Shown: piece after piece, positions 49,520-56,881 of the stretch
Numbering within the stretch: position 1 is the first letter of the stretch
How the letters are laid out: every line of letters begins with the position of its first letter
The notes under the pieces: model-generated
What the model was told of the DNA's origin: nothing
What the model saw: the letters and a program-made list of their open reading frames with translations, nothing else
The model's database searches: none
Assembly: GCA_036555745.1 (NCBI GenBank)
Contig: DATBKV010000053.1
Location: forward strand, 1 to 56,881
DNA length: 56,881 bases
Origin: VAZQ01 sp036555745
Lineage (GTDB): Bacteria; Pseudomonadota; Alphaproteobacteria; Rhizobiales; Xanthobacteraceae
Direction of reading: 5' to 3'
Position numbers and translations under genes: made by a program

Positions 49520-50295
49520 AGTCCCGGCGGCCGGCCGCGCGCCCACAGCGCCGCGCGCACGGCGCCGCGGGCGAAAATCATGCGGTCCTCGGCGCGATGC
49601 ACGAGCTCGATGCGCTCGGCCGGACCGGCGAAGATCACGCTGTGCTCGCCCACCACCGTCCCTCCGCGCAGCGCGGCAAAGCCGATGTCGCCGGCGCAGC
49701 GTGCGCCGGTATGGCCGTCGCGCCCGCGCACCGCGCGCTGCGCGAGATCGACCCCGCGGCCCTCCGCCGCCGCGCGGCCCAGCATCAGCGCGGTGCCGGA
49801 CGGGGCGTCGACCTTCTTGTTGTGGTGCATCTCGAGTATTTCGACGTCGAACTCCTGGTCCAGCGTCTTGGCCACCCGCTTGACCAGAGCCGCCAGCAGA
49901 TTCACCCCCATGCTCATGTTGCCGGACTTGACGATCACCGCGCGCTTGGCCGCTTGCGCGATCAGCTTCTCGTTCTCGCCGGTGAGCCCGGTGGTGCCGA
50001 TGACGTGCACGCGCCCGGTGCGGGCCGTGAGCTCGGCGAAAGCCACGGTCGCGGCGGGAACCGTGAAATCCAGCAGTCCGTCGGCCTGCTCGAGCAGCGG
50101 CTCGGCGTCGGCCGTGACCGTGATCCCATTTTTGCCGAGGCCCGCGAGCTCGCCCGCATCGCGACCGATCACCCCCGATCCCGACGCCTCCACCGCTCCT
50201 GCGACCACCGCGCCGTCGATCGCGGTGATGGCATGGATCAACGTGCGCCCCATGCGCCCGCCGGCCCCGGCCACAATCAGCCGCATGTCTGCCAT
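49480..50295 (-). CDS. dapB: 4-hydroxy-tetrahydrodipicolinate reductase
   Basis: 271 residues. GAGGRMGR (10-17) is the NAD(P) motif. EMHHNKKVDAPSGTAL contains the catalytic His pair and Lys, and FAGPAERIELVHRAEDRMIFARGAVRAALW is the C-terminal family signature. It makes tetrahydrodipicolinate for lysine and diaminopimelate synthesis. GGAGAGGAA precedes the ATG at 50295. Overlaps gpmI tail-to-tail by 40 bp. Confidence 0.96.
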   Translation of the reverse strand: MADMRLIVAGAGGRMGRTLIHAITAIDGAVVAGAVEASGSGVIGRDAGELAGLGKNGITVTADAEPLLEQADGLLDFTVPAATVAFAELTARTGRVHVIGTTGLTGENEKLIAQAAKRAVIVKSGNMSMGVNLLAALVKRVAKTLDQEFDVEILEMHHNKKVDAPSGTALMLGRAAAEGRGVDLAQRAVRGRDGHTGARCAGDIGFAALRGGTVVGEHSVIFAGPAERIELVHRAEDRMIFARGAVRAALWARGRPPGLYSMADVLGLRDI

Positions 50296-50331
50296 CGGTT
50301 CCTCTCCAAGCCGCGAAGCGTAGGTTTCGCG

Positions 50332-50360
50332 GGTATAATTGCGCGCAAGTGATATGGAAA
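50332..50360 (-). promoter_or_regulatory. Possible sigma-70-type promoter of dapB
   Basis: On the minus strand TTTCCA (50360-50355) and TATACC (50337-50332) are separated by 17 bp, each matching four of six consensus bases, about 37 bp upstream of the dapB ATG. Tentative. Confidence 0.3.
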
Positions 50361-50457
50361 GCGCTCTCCCGTCGCGCGCGTGAGGCCATCAACCGCTCGC
50401 ATGTCCCTGCGGCGAACGGAGATCACACCTTTGCTGCGGTGCTGCGAGCGCCCCGCC

Positions 50458-51267
50458 TCACTCGCCCGGCACCGTCACGCCCTGCAGGGCGGCCTTCTCG
50501 ATCGCGCCGGCAACAAATCCGGACGCGGTCACCGACCTGGTGAAGTCCTTGACGAACACCGCGGTCGCCGCGCGATCCTTGGCGTAGCCGATGGCAAGCG
50601 CGCTGCTGCCGAAGCTGCCGGGCAGGATGCGCGCGCCCGGCAGCTCCGGCTGATCCGCTACCAGGACAGCGCGCAGACCGGCGAAGGCATCGGCCTTCCC
50701 CGCCTTGATCAGCGCGAACGCGCGCTTGGAGGCGAACAGCGGGACTCGCACGACCGTGACCTTAGTCATCTTCTTCTTGAGCGCTTCCTCCGCCGCCGTG
50801 CGCTCGTAGACGACGATCCTGCGGCCTCGCTCATCGGCCTGCGCGAGGCTGGTGATAGGCGAGGCGCCCGGCACCATCAGCGTCATCTCCATGTCCATCA
50901 AGGGCGGACCGAAATCGATCACGGCGGCGCGCTCGCGCGTAGGCGCGAGGATGGCGATATCCGCGGCGCCCTCGCGCAGCGCCGCAATCGCGGCGTTCGG
51001 CGCGTCGAACGCCAGCGGCTCAAGCGGCACCCCCAGGCGTTGCGCGAATTCCTCGACTAGCTCGGGGGCGACGCCTGTGAGCCGACCGTTGGCCCGATCC
51101 GGTTTTGCCAGGAACGGAAGCTTGACCAGCGCAGCGCGCAGCCGCCCGGTCGGGGCGATCTGCTCGACGCTGCCCAGGGATTGCGCGGATGGCTTCGTCG
51201 AAACCATCCCCAGCGCAGCGGCGATGGCCAGCACGCCGATCCAGCCTCCAGTGCGCGAACGATCCAT
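50458..51267 (-). CDS. Periplasmic solute-binding protein, family 3 (amino-acid-type)
   Basis: 269 residues. The signal is MDRSRTGGWIGVLAIAAALGMVSTKPSAQ. LRAALVKLPFLAKPDRANGRLTGVAPELVEEFAQRLGVPLEPLAF is the typical opening of SBP_bac_3 proteins, and AREGAADIAILAPTRERAAVIDFGPPLMDMEMTLMVP is the second conserved stretch. The ATG at 51267 is preferred because GGGAGG lies six bases upstream; an upstream ATG (51273) overlaps the site. No permease is near. The last residues run to GVTVPGE. Ligand likely an amino or organic acid. Confidence 0.85.
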   Translation of the reverse strand: MDRSRTGGWIGVLAIAAALGMVSTKPSAQSLGSVEQIAPTGRLRAALVKLPFLAKPDRANGRLTGVAPELVEEFAQRLGVPLEPLAFDAPNAAIAALREGAADIAILAPTRERAAVIDFGPPLMDMEMTLMVPGASPITSLAQADERGRRIVVYERTAAEEALKKKMTKVTVVRVPLFASKRAFALIKAGKADAFAGLRAVLVADQPELPGARILPGSFGSSALAIGYAKDRAATAVFVKDFTRSVTASGFVAGAIEKAALQGVTVPGE

Positions 51268-51317
51268 GGACATCCTCCCTCGCACCAGCGAGCAGTGCGA
51301 AGCGCGCTCAGCGGCCG

Positions 51318-51950
51318 CTACGACTGCGGCCCGTCGTAGCCCTCGACGATGATGAGGTCGACCTCGGCCATGCCTTTGCGCAGCGCCGCTGCCGCCTGAT
51401 AGTCCGGCGAGCGATAGCAGTCGCGCGCGGCCTGATAGCTCGGGAACTCCAACACCACGGTGCGAGCGCGCACCTTGCCTTCCACCACCTCGCGCGTGCC
51501 CCCGCGCACCAGGAAGCGTCCGCCGAATTTGCCGAACGCCGCCATGTCGGCCGCCATGTAGGCCTTGTAGCCTTCGGGATCGGTGACGTCGACGTGACCG
51601 ATCCAGTAGCCTTTGCGTGCCCCCGGCAGAGGTGGCGCGGCGGGCAGCGGCGGCTGCTCGCCGTCATAGCCCTCGATGATGACGAAATCGCAGGTCGAAT
51701 GCGGCAGCCGCAGCGGCTTGGCGCGCTGGTACTCGGCCGAGCGGTAGCACGCGAGCGCGGTGGCGTAATCGGGAAACTCCCGCAGCACGTTGCGGGCGCG
51801 GCCCTTGCCTTCCGCCACCTCGCAGGCGCCGCCGCGCACCAGCACGTGCCCGTGGTACTTGCGGTGCGCCTCCGGCGTGGCGGCCATGTAGGCCTTGTAG
51901 CCCTCGGGGTTACTCACATCGAGATGCGGGATCCAGTAGCCCTTCGCCAT
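51318..51950 (-). CDS. Tandem DUF1330 (dimeric alpha-beta-barrel) protein
   Basis: 210 residues made of two copies of one DUF1330 domain (about 3-98 and 113-208). Both halves start with KGYWI.H.DV..PEGYKAYMA, continue with VLVRGG..EV.EGK.RAR and end in EGYDG. Most DUF1330 proteins are single-domain of about 95 residues and dimerise, so this gene looks like a fused internal duplication that could fold as a built-in dimer. Function unknown. It lies 28 bp from pyrF on the same strand. Confidence 0.9.
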   Translation of the reverse strand: MAKGYWIPHLDVSNPEGYKAYMAATPEAHRKYHGHVLVRGGACEVAEGKGRARNVLREFPDYATALACYRSAEYQRAKPLRLPHSTCDFVIIEGYDGEQPPLPAAPPLPGARKGYWIGHVDVTDPEGYKAYMAADMAAFGKFGGRFLVRGGTREVVEGKVRARTVVLEFPSYQAARDCYRSPDYQAAAALRKGMAEVDLIIVEGYDGPQS

Positions 51951-51977
51951 CGCGACCTCCCTCTCACAGCCGCGCGC

Positions 51978-52706
51978 TCACGCCCGCGCGGCCTCTGCGA
52001 CTTCCGCGATGATCGCTTCCGCCGCCGCCTTCGGATCTGGGGCCGCCGTCACCGGCCGGCCCACCACGAGATGGTCGGCGCCCCCGGCGATAGCGGCCGA
52101 GGGCGTCATGATGCGCTTCTGGTCGCCGGGCGCGGCGCCGGACGGACGGATGCCCGGCGTCACCAGCAGCATGCCGGGGCCGACGAGCGGGCGCAGCATC
52201 GCCGCCTCCTCGCCGGAGCAGACCACGCCGTCGAGGCCGATATCGCGGGCCTGCCCGGCGCGCTCGGCGACCAGCTCGGGCACGGTGAAATCGTAGCCGG
52301 CGGCGGCGAGATCGGCGTCGTCATAGGAGGTGAGCACGGTGACGGCGAGCAGACGCAGATCGGAGCCGCGGCGCGCATCGGCCGCGGCGTGCATCGTCTG
52401 CGGATAGGCATGCACCGTGAGCAACGACGCCCCCAAACGCGCGACGCTTTCGACGCCCCTGGCGACCGTATTGCCGATGTCGTGGAGCTTGAGATCGAGG
52501 AAGACACGCTTGCCGGCGCCAGCGAGCGCGCGCGCGAAATCGATCCCCCCAGCGAAGGCGAGCTGATAGCCGATCTTGTAGAACGACACCGATTCGCCCA
52601 GGCGCGCGACCAGGGCCTCGGCCTCGGCGACCGAGGCGACGTCGAGCGCGACGATCACGCGCTCGCGCGCATCGAGAAGGGGGCGACCTTGCGCTGCCTG
52701 CGTCAT
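51978..52706 (-). CDS. pyrF: Orotidine-5'-phosphate decarboxylase
   Basis: 242 residues, TIM barrel. RVIVALDVASVAEAEALV and FLDLKLHDIGNTVARGVESVARLGASLLTVHA contain the catalytic Lys-Asp array (DLKLHD). GMLLVTPGIRPSGA closes over the phosphate. It makes UMP. Four-base overlap with the upstream FMN reductase gene (ATGA). Confidence 0.96.
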   Translation of the reverse strand: MTQAAQGRPLLDARERVIVALDVASVAEAEALVARLGESVSFYKIGYQLAFAGGIDFARALAGAGKRVFLDLKLHDIGNTVARGVESVARLGASLLTVHAYPQTMHAAADARRGSDLRLLAVTVLTSYDDADLAAAGYDFTVPELVAERAGQARDIGLDGVVCSGEEAAMLRPLVGPGMLLVTPGIRPSGAAPGDQKRIMTPSAAIAGGADHLVVGRPVTAAPDPKAAAEAIIAEVAEAARA

Positions 52707-53284
52707 GCCAGCAGCCTGGCCGTATCAACGAGCTTGCGCACCACCAGCTTGAGCTGGCTCGCCGCACGCGCGTCCTTGAGCTCATCCATCTCGTCGAAGG
52801 CCTGCTCGGCGTTCGGGACCGTCACCTGTTCGGCGATGACCAGCGCGCGGCAGCCCACCGCCAGTACCTGGCGCAGCGCCAGCAGCGAATGGGTCGCGCC
52901 CGAGCGGCCCGGCGAAGCGCCGCCCAGCGCGAACACGCGGTTCTGGTAGGCCGCGAGTTGCGGCTCCCCGCGCTCGCGCACGGCCGAGATCCAATCGATG
53001 GTGTTCTTGATCAGCGGCGTAATCGAGGCGTTATATTCCGGGCTGGCGATGAACACTCCGTGATGGGCGGACATCAGCTGCTTGAGCTTGACCGCGTTGT
53101 GCGGCGGGCCGGATTTCTCGATGCCGTCGGCATCGTAGATGGGCAATGGATAGTCGACCAGCGAAATACGCGTGACGTCGGCATCCACCAGGGCGAGTTC
53201 CTTGCTCGCGAGCGCCGCCAGCCGCACATTGTACGACTTCGCGCGCAGCGAGCCGGGAATGACCAGGATTTTGGGGGCAACCAT
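52703..53284 (-). CDS. NADPH-dependent FMN reductase family protein
   Basis: 193 residues of flavodoxin-like fold. ILVIPGSLRAKSYNVRLA is the FMN phosphate loop and ASPEYNASITPLIKNTIDWIS is the typical flavin-binding segment; ALGGASPGRSG is the third conserved loop. It reduces FMN or quinones with NADPH. pyrF follows with a 4-bp overlap. An alternative would be an azo- or chromate reductase, which shares these motifs. Confidence 0.88.
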   Translation of the reverse strand: MVAPKILVIPGSLRAKSYNVRLAALASKELALVDADVTRISLVDYPLPIYDADGIEKSGPPHNAVKLKQLMSAHHGVFIASPEYNASITPLIKNTIDWISAVRERGEPQLAAYQNRVFALGGASPGRSGATHSLLALRQVLAVGCRALVIAEQVTVPNAEQAFDEMDELKDARAASQLKLVVRKLVDTARLLA

Positions 53285-53376
53285 TCACGGTCCGGGCGGC
53301 GGAACACAGACGACGGCCGACATCAGAGCGGGATAACTTTTCCTCGAATCGCCATCCCGCTCCACCTTATTGCTGA

Positions 53377-53425
53377 AGCATGATCTTTTGCCGAAAACCG
53401 GTACCCACTTTTTCGGGATCATGCT
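53377..53425. repeat. Rhizobiales intergenic palindromic repeat, copy C
   Basis: agcatgatc (53377-53385) and gatcatgct (53417-53425) enclose ttttgccgaaaaccggtacccactttttcgg. This is the canonical gcatgatc...cccactttt..gatcatgc element of Bradyrhizobium-like genomes. Related to copies A and B. Confidence 0.85.
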
Positions 53426-53463
53426 GTAGGCCGGCTGTCGCCGGCCTTCCGGCATCGCGTCAG

Positions 53464-54276
53464 TCAGTCTCGCCGGTAGACCCACACGCGCGCCGGCGGA
53501 ATGTTCATCCACACTCGCTCGGAGGCTTCTGCCCTCACGCGGTCCACCCACCTCGGGATCGGCGGAACGGTATTGTAGGTGAACTGGACGAAGGGTGCCC
53601 CCGGCGACATCAGCGCGAAGGCCTCGAACAGGAGCAGCAGGCGCATGCGCAGCGGCTTGGTGAAAAGCGGCAGGCCGGATACGACGCCGGCGGCTGGCTG
53701 CTCGATCAGGCCGGCGAGCAGGCGCTTGAGACCATAAGCGTCGCCCTGCACCACGGTGGCGGAGGGATAGCGCGCGCGCAGCAATCGGCAGAAGGTCGGA
53801 TCGAACTCGACCAGCATGAGCCGCGAGGGCGCGATGCCTTGCGCCAGCAGCGCCTCGGTGACCGGCCCGGTCCCGGGGCCCAGCTCGATGATCGGGCCGG
53901 GCCGGGCCGGATCGATATAGCTCGCCATGATGCGCGCCAGCGCTCGGCCGGACGGGGTCACGGCGCCGATGGCCAGCGGCTTCTCGATCCAGGAGCGGAT
54001 GAAACGCACCTCGTCGTCGAGGCGGATGCCGTTCTTTTGCTCAAGCTGCCGGATGCGCGTCTCGATCTTCTTCTTGTGCGTTTCCAGGCTCTGCTCGAAC
54101 TTGCGACGGTGGGTCTCGAACTGCTGCTCGAGCTTGCGCTCGAACGCGCCCTTCTTCTGCTCGAAAAGCTGGATGTGTCGGCCGAGCTCCTTCTCCAGCA
54201 CACCGCGCTTGATCTCGAACAAGCGCTTATGCCGCTCGAACTTCTTCTCGAGGAGTTGCAGCGCTGGAAGCGGCAT
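53464..54276 (-). CDS. PmtA-like SAM methyltransferase with N-terminal coiled coil
   Basis: 270 residues. Residues 8-82 are a highly charged coiled coil with a recurring His-x3-(F/I)-E pattern (His16, 34, 56, 67). From about 88 the sequence matches rhizobial phospholipid N-methyltransferases (PmtA): EVRFIRSWIEKPLAIGAVTPSG, SAM motif I ELGPGTG (131-137), VSGLPLF and NIPPARVWVYRR at the end. PmtA makes phosphatidylcholine from phosphatidylethanolamine. The coil is about 80 residues longer than any PmtA N-terminus I know, so membrane docking or oligomerisation may differ. No strong ribosome site at the ATG. dnaJ is upstream on the same strand. Confidence 0.8.
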   Translation of the reverse strand: MPLPALQLLEKKFERHKRLFEIKRGVLEKELGRHIQLFEQKKGAFERKLEQQFETHRRKFEQSLETHKKKIETRIRQLEQKNGIRLDDEVRFIRSWIEKPLAIGAVTPSGRALARIMASYIDPARPGPIIELGPGTGPVTEALLAQGIAPSRLMLVEFDPTFCRLLRARYPSATVVQGDAYGLKRLLAGLIEQPAAGVVSGLPLFTKPLRMRLLLLFEAFALMSPGAPFVQFTYNTVPPIPRWVDRVRAEASERVWMNIPPARVWVYRRD

Positions 54277-54361
54277 GCGGGGCTAACGCTCTACAGGAAG
54301 GGCAGATTCCGACTTGCAATCGGTAAAGGGCGAGGCCTTGGGGGTCAAGCGGCAAGTGCCT

Positions 54362-55495
54362 TCAAGCCGAGTTGGAACGTGCCAGGAACTCCTTGACCTT
54401 GCCGAAGAATCCCGCCGATTCCGGGTGCGTGTCCTTGGACGACAGCCGCTCGAACTCGCTCAATAGCTCGCGCTGGCGCTTGGTGAGCTTTTGCGGCGTC
54501 TCCACCAGAACCTGAACGTACATGTCGCCGGTTTGTTTCGAGCGCAGCACCGGCATGCCCTTGCCGTGCAGCCGGAAGCGCCGGCCCGACTGGGTGCCTT
54601 CCGGTACCTTCACCCGCGTATTGCCGCCGTCGACGGTCGGCACCTCGAATTCGCCGCCGAGCGTGGCCGTCACCATGGAGATGGGCACCCGGCAATGCAG
54701 ATCAGCGCCCTCGCGCTGGAAAAACGGATGCGCGCCGATGGCGAGAAAAATGTAGAGATCGCCCGTCGGCCCGCCGCGCACGCCAGCTTCGCCTTCGCCG
54801 GCAAGGCGGATGCGGGTGCCGTCCTCGACGCCGGCGGGAATGTTCACCGACAGAGCGCGCTCACGCGTCACTCGCCCGGAGCCGGAGCATGATGGGCAAG
54901 GATTGTCGATCACCTGCCCGCGACCCTGGCAACCCGGACAGGTGCGCTCGAGCGTGAAGAAGCCCTGTGCGTGGCGGATGCGTCCCTGCCCGCCGCAGGC
55001 GGGGCAGACCTTGGGCCGGGTGCCGCTCTTGGCGCCGGAGCCGGAGCAGGCCTCGCACGTCACCGAGGTGGGAATGCGCACCTGCGCGACCTTGCCGGAA
55101 TAAGCGTCTTCCAGGCTGATCTCCATATTGTAGCGCAGATCTGCGCCGCGCTCGCGTCCACTGGCGCGGCCGCGCCGGCCGCCGCCCATGCCGAACAGAT
55201 CATCAAAGATGTCGGCGAAGGCCGAGGCCACGTCGCCGAAGCCGCCGGGGGCGCCCGCGCCGACCCCGTGCTCGAAAGCCGCGTGCCCGAACCGGTCGTA
55301 GGCGGCGCGCTTGTCCGGATCCTTGAGGACCTCGTAAGCCTCGTTGATCTCCTTGAAGCGGGTCTCGCAGACCTTGTCGCCGGGATTGCGATCGGGATGC
55401 CATTTCATGGCGAGCTTGCGGAACGCAGACTTCAATTCGCCGTCGTTGGCGGCGCGATCGACTTCCAAGACCTCGTAGTAGCAGCGCTTAGCCAT
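54362..55495 (-). CDS. dnaJ: Chaperone protein DnaJ-like
   Basis: 377 residues, usual size. J-domain 1-70 with HPD at 33-35; Gly/Phe-rich linker; four zinc-finger repeats (CEACSGSG, CPACGGQG, CPGCQGRG, CPSCSGSG); C-terminal substrate-binding domain. The N-terminus is AKRCYYEVLEVDR, with Cys and Glu where nearly all DnaJ have Asp and Gly (KRDYYEVLGV), a small departure. It stimulates DnaK ATPase. The ATG at 55495 is used; an upstream in-frame ATG at 55558 adds 21 residues with no J-domain similarity. dnaK lies upstream, with a strong terminator between. Confidence 0.94.
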   Translation of the reverse strand: MAKRCYYEVLEVDRAANDGELKSAFRKLAMKWHPDRNPGDKVCETRFKEINEAYEVLKDPDKRAAYDRFGHAAFEHGVGAGAPGGFGDVASAFADIFDDLFGMGGGRRGRASGRERGADLRYNMEISLEDAYSGKVAQVRIPTSVTCEACSGSGAKSGTRPKVCPACGGQGRIRHAQGFFTLERTCPGCQGRGQVIDNPCPSCSGSGRVTRERALSVNIPAGVEDGTRIRLAGEGEAGVRGGPTGDLYIFLAIGAHPFFQREGADLHCRVPISMVTATLGGEFEVPTVDGGNTRVKVPEGTQSGRRFRLHGKGMPVLRSKQTGDMYVQVLVETPQKLTKRQRELLSEFERLSSKDTHPESAGFFGKVKEFLARSNSA

Positions 55496-55566
55496 GCCCG
55501 CATCCCACCCCGTCGTTTCCGCCGCAGCGTCGTCGCCGAATCTTACTTGTTCACTCATGGCGCTTC

Positions 55567-55604
55567 AAAAAAGATGCACCCCCGGGTGCGGTGCCCGGGG
55601 GTGC
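55567..55604 (-). terminator. Intrinsic terminator after dnaK
   Basis: An 11-bp perfect stem (gcacccccggg / cccgggggtgc, 55576-55586 and 55594-55604) with a 7-nt loop is followed on the minus strand by TTTTTT (55572-55567). It lies 42 bp past the dnaK stop and 72 bp before the dnaJ ATG. Confidence 0.88.
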
Positions 55605-55645
55605 GGATTGAAATTGACGGCAGCATCGCAACCGCCTCGCCGAGC

Positions 55646-56881
55646 TCAGGCGGACTTCTTGTTCTTCTTGTCGTCGTCGACCTCGGTGAACTCCGCGTCG
55701 ACCACGTCCTCGTTCCTGCCGGATCCACCCTCGCCGGGGGCTGCGCCGCCGGCGCCGCCAGGGCCAGCCGCCTCTTCCTGCGACTGCTTGTACATCGCCT
55801 CCCCGAGCTTCATTGAGGCCTGCGCCAGGGTATTGGTCTTGGCGGTGATCGCCGCTGCGTCGGTTCCCTTCAAGGCCTCCTTGAGATCGGCGAGCGCGTT
55901 CTCGATGGCGCGCCGGTCGGCCTCGCCGATTTTCGCGCCGTGCTCGGCGAGCGCCTTCTCGGTCGAGTGCACCAGCGCCTCGGCGTGGTTCTTGGCCTCC
56001 ACCTCGGCCTTGCGCTTTTTGTCTTCCTCGGCGTGCGATTCCGCGTCCTTGACCATGCGCTGGATATCGGCCTCCGACAGTCCGCCCGAGGCCTGGATGC
56101 GGATCTGCTGCTCTTTGCCGGTGCCCTTGTCCTTGGCATGCACGTTGACGATGCCGTTAGCGTCGATGTCGAAGGTGACCTCGATCTGCGGCACGCCGCG
56201 CGGTGCCGGCGGGATCCCGACGAGATCGAACTGGCCGAGCAGCTTGTTGTCGGCCGCCATCTCGCGCTCGCCCTGGAAGACGCGGATGGTCACCGCGCCC
56301 TGGTTGTCCTCGGCGGTCGAGAAGACCTGGCTCTTCTTCGTCGGGATGGTGGTGTTGCGGTCGATCAGCCGCGTGAACACGCCGCCGAGCGTCTCGATGC
56401 CGAGCGAGAGCGGCGTGACGTCGAGCAGCAGCACGTCCTTGACGTCGCCCTGCAGCACGCCGGCCTGGATCGCAGCGCCGATCGCCACGACTTCGTCCGG
56501 GTTGACGCCCTTGTGCGGCTCCTTGCCGAACAGTTGCTTCACCACTTCCTGAACCTTCGGCATGCGCGTCATGCCGCCGACCAGCACCACTTCACCGACT
56601 TCGGCGGCGGTGAGGCCGGCATCCTTCAGCGCCTTGCGGCAGGGCTCGATGGTTTTCTGGATCAGATCGTCAACCAGCGCTTCGAACTTGGCGCGGGTGA
56701 GCTTCATCGTCAGATGTTTCGGGCCGGTCTGGTCCGCCGTGATGAACGGCAGGTTGATCTCGGTCTGCGTCGTCGACGACAGCTCGATCTTGGCCTTCTC
56801 AGCGGATTCCTTGAGGCGTTGCAGCGCGAGCTTGTCACGGCGCAGGTCGATACCCTGCTCTTTCTGGAATTCGTCGGCGAG
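55646..56881 (-). CDS. dnaK: Chaperone protein DnaK, 3' part (5' end outside window)
   Basis: 412 residues, the C-terminal two-thirds. The frame is open to the window edge. It includes the end of the nucleotide-binding domain with VVLVGGMTRMPKVQEVVKQLFG, the linker DVLLLDVTPLSLGIETLGG, the substrate-binding beta domain (NTTIPTKKSQVFSTAEDNQ) and the helical lid. The C-terminus is Gly-rich and ends EDVVDAEFTEVDDDKKNKKSA. Hsp70 folds proteins with DnaJ and GrpE. The ATG at 56707 is internal. Confidence 0.97.
   Translation of the reverse strand, partial: LADEFQKEQGIDLRRDKLALQRLKESAEKAKIELSSTTQTEINLPFITADQTGPKHLTMKLTRAKFEALVDDLIQKTIEPCRKALKDAGLTAAEVGEVVLVGGMTRMPKVQEVVKQLFGKEPHKGVNPDEVVAIGAAIQAGVLQGDVKDVLLLDVTPLSLGIETLGGVFTRLIDRNTTIPTKKSQVFSTAEDNQGAVTIRVFQGEREMAADNKLLGQFDLVGIPPAPRGVPQIEVTFDIDANGIVNVHAKDKGTGKEQQIRIQASGGLSEADIQRMVKDAESHAEEDKKRKAEVEAKNHAEALVHSTEKALAEHGAKIGEADRRAIENALADLKEALKGTDAAAITAKTNTLAQASMKLGEAMYKQSQEEAAGPGGAGGAAPGEGGSGRNEDVVDAEFTEVDDDKKNKKSA

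Overview
The window (about 57 kb, GC-rich, roughly two-thirds G+C by eye) reads as a chromosomal segment of an alphaproteobacterium of the order Hyphomicrobiales (Rhizobiales), close to the Bradyrhizobium / Rhodopseudomonas / Xanthobacteraceae group. The reasons are the gene order rnd-lptC-lptA-lptB-rpoN-hpf-ptsN, hsp20 followed by DUF1150, several ABC/TctC-type solute-binding proteins with rhizobial leaders, and three copies of the Rhizobiales intergenic palindrome with the core accggt..cccactttt. No phage, plasmid, transposase or CRISPR signal was seen.

Region 1 (1-18.4 kb) is accessory and catabolic. It holds a truncated and a complete OprB-type porin, a DUF4396 membrane protein with a multicopper oxidase (probable copper handling), an L,D-transpeptidase, an alpha/beta hydrolase with a ThDP enzyme of the benzoylformate-decarboxylase type, two orphan solute-binding proteins, a 3-hydroxyanthranilate 3,4-dioxygenase, and a divergent pair made of a mandelate-racemase-like enolase-superfamily enzyme and a gamma-resorcylate-type decarboxylase. 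A ketopantoate-reductase-like gene follows. Together these suggest uptake and breakdown of (hydroxy)aromatic or 2-hydroxy/2-oxo acids, but the substrates are inferred.

Region 2 (18.4-26.7 kb) is core. It has a small heat-shock gene with a sigma-32-like promoter and a long leader, two DUF1150 paralogues separated by a duplicated 32-bp palindromic element, the LPS-transport / sigma-54 / nitrogen-PTS cluster on the minus strand, RNase D and tRNA-Leu(CAG).

Region 3 (26.7-34.9 kb) has a complex-I NDUFA9-like protein, an FMN-dependent 2-hydroxyacid dehydrogenase, UppP, a GST-queG-SDR operon with coupled starts, an alpha/beta hydrolase and a family-4 glycosyltransferase.

Region 4 (35-42.4 kb) is translation: infC (apparently with an AUU start), rpmI, rplT, then DinB and Rieske oxygenase genes, then pheS and pheT with a small three-helix membrane protein gene between them.

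Region 5 (42.5-56.9 kb) is mixed housekeeping: a flavin amine oxidase, an EI24-type membrane protein, DUF4403, endonuclease III, DUF2244, gpmI, dapB, a solute-binding protein, a tandem-duplicated DUF1330 protein, pyrF, an FMN reductase, a PmtA-like methyltransferase with a long N-terminal coiled coil, dnaJ and the 3' part of dnaK.

I did not find a clear new defence or mobile system. The most unusual items are the mandelate-racemase homologue with a Lys-to-Arg change at the second catalytic position, the coiled-coil PmtA fusion, the membrane-protein gene inside pheST, the repeat-flanked DUF1150 duplication, and the non-standard starts of infC and queG. All identifications come from reading the sequence and from memory of protein families; no database search was run.
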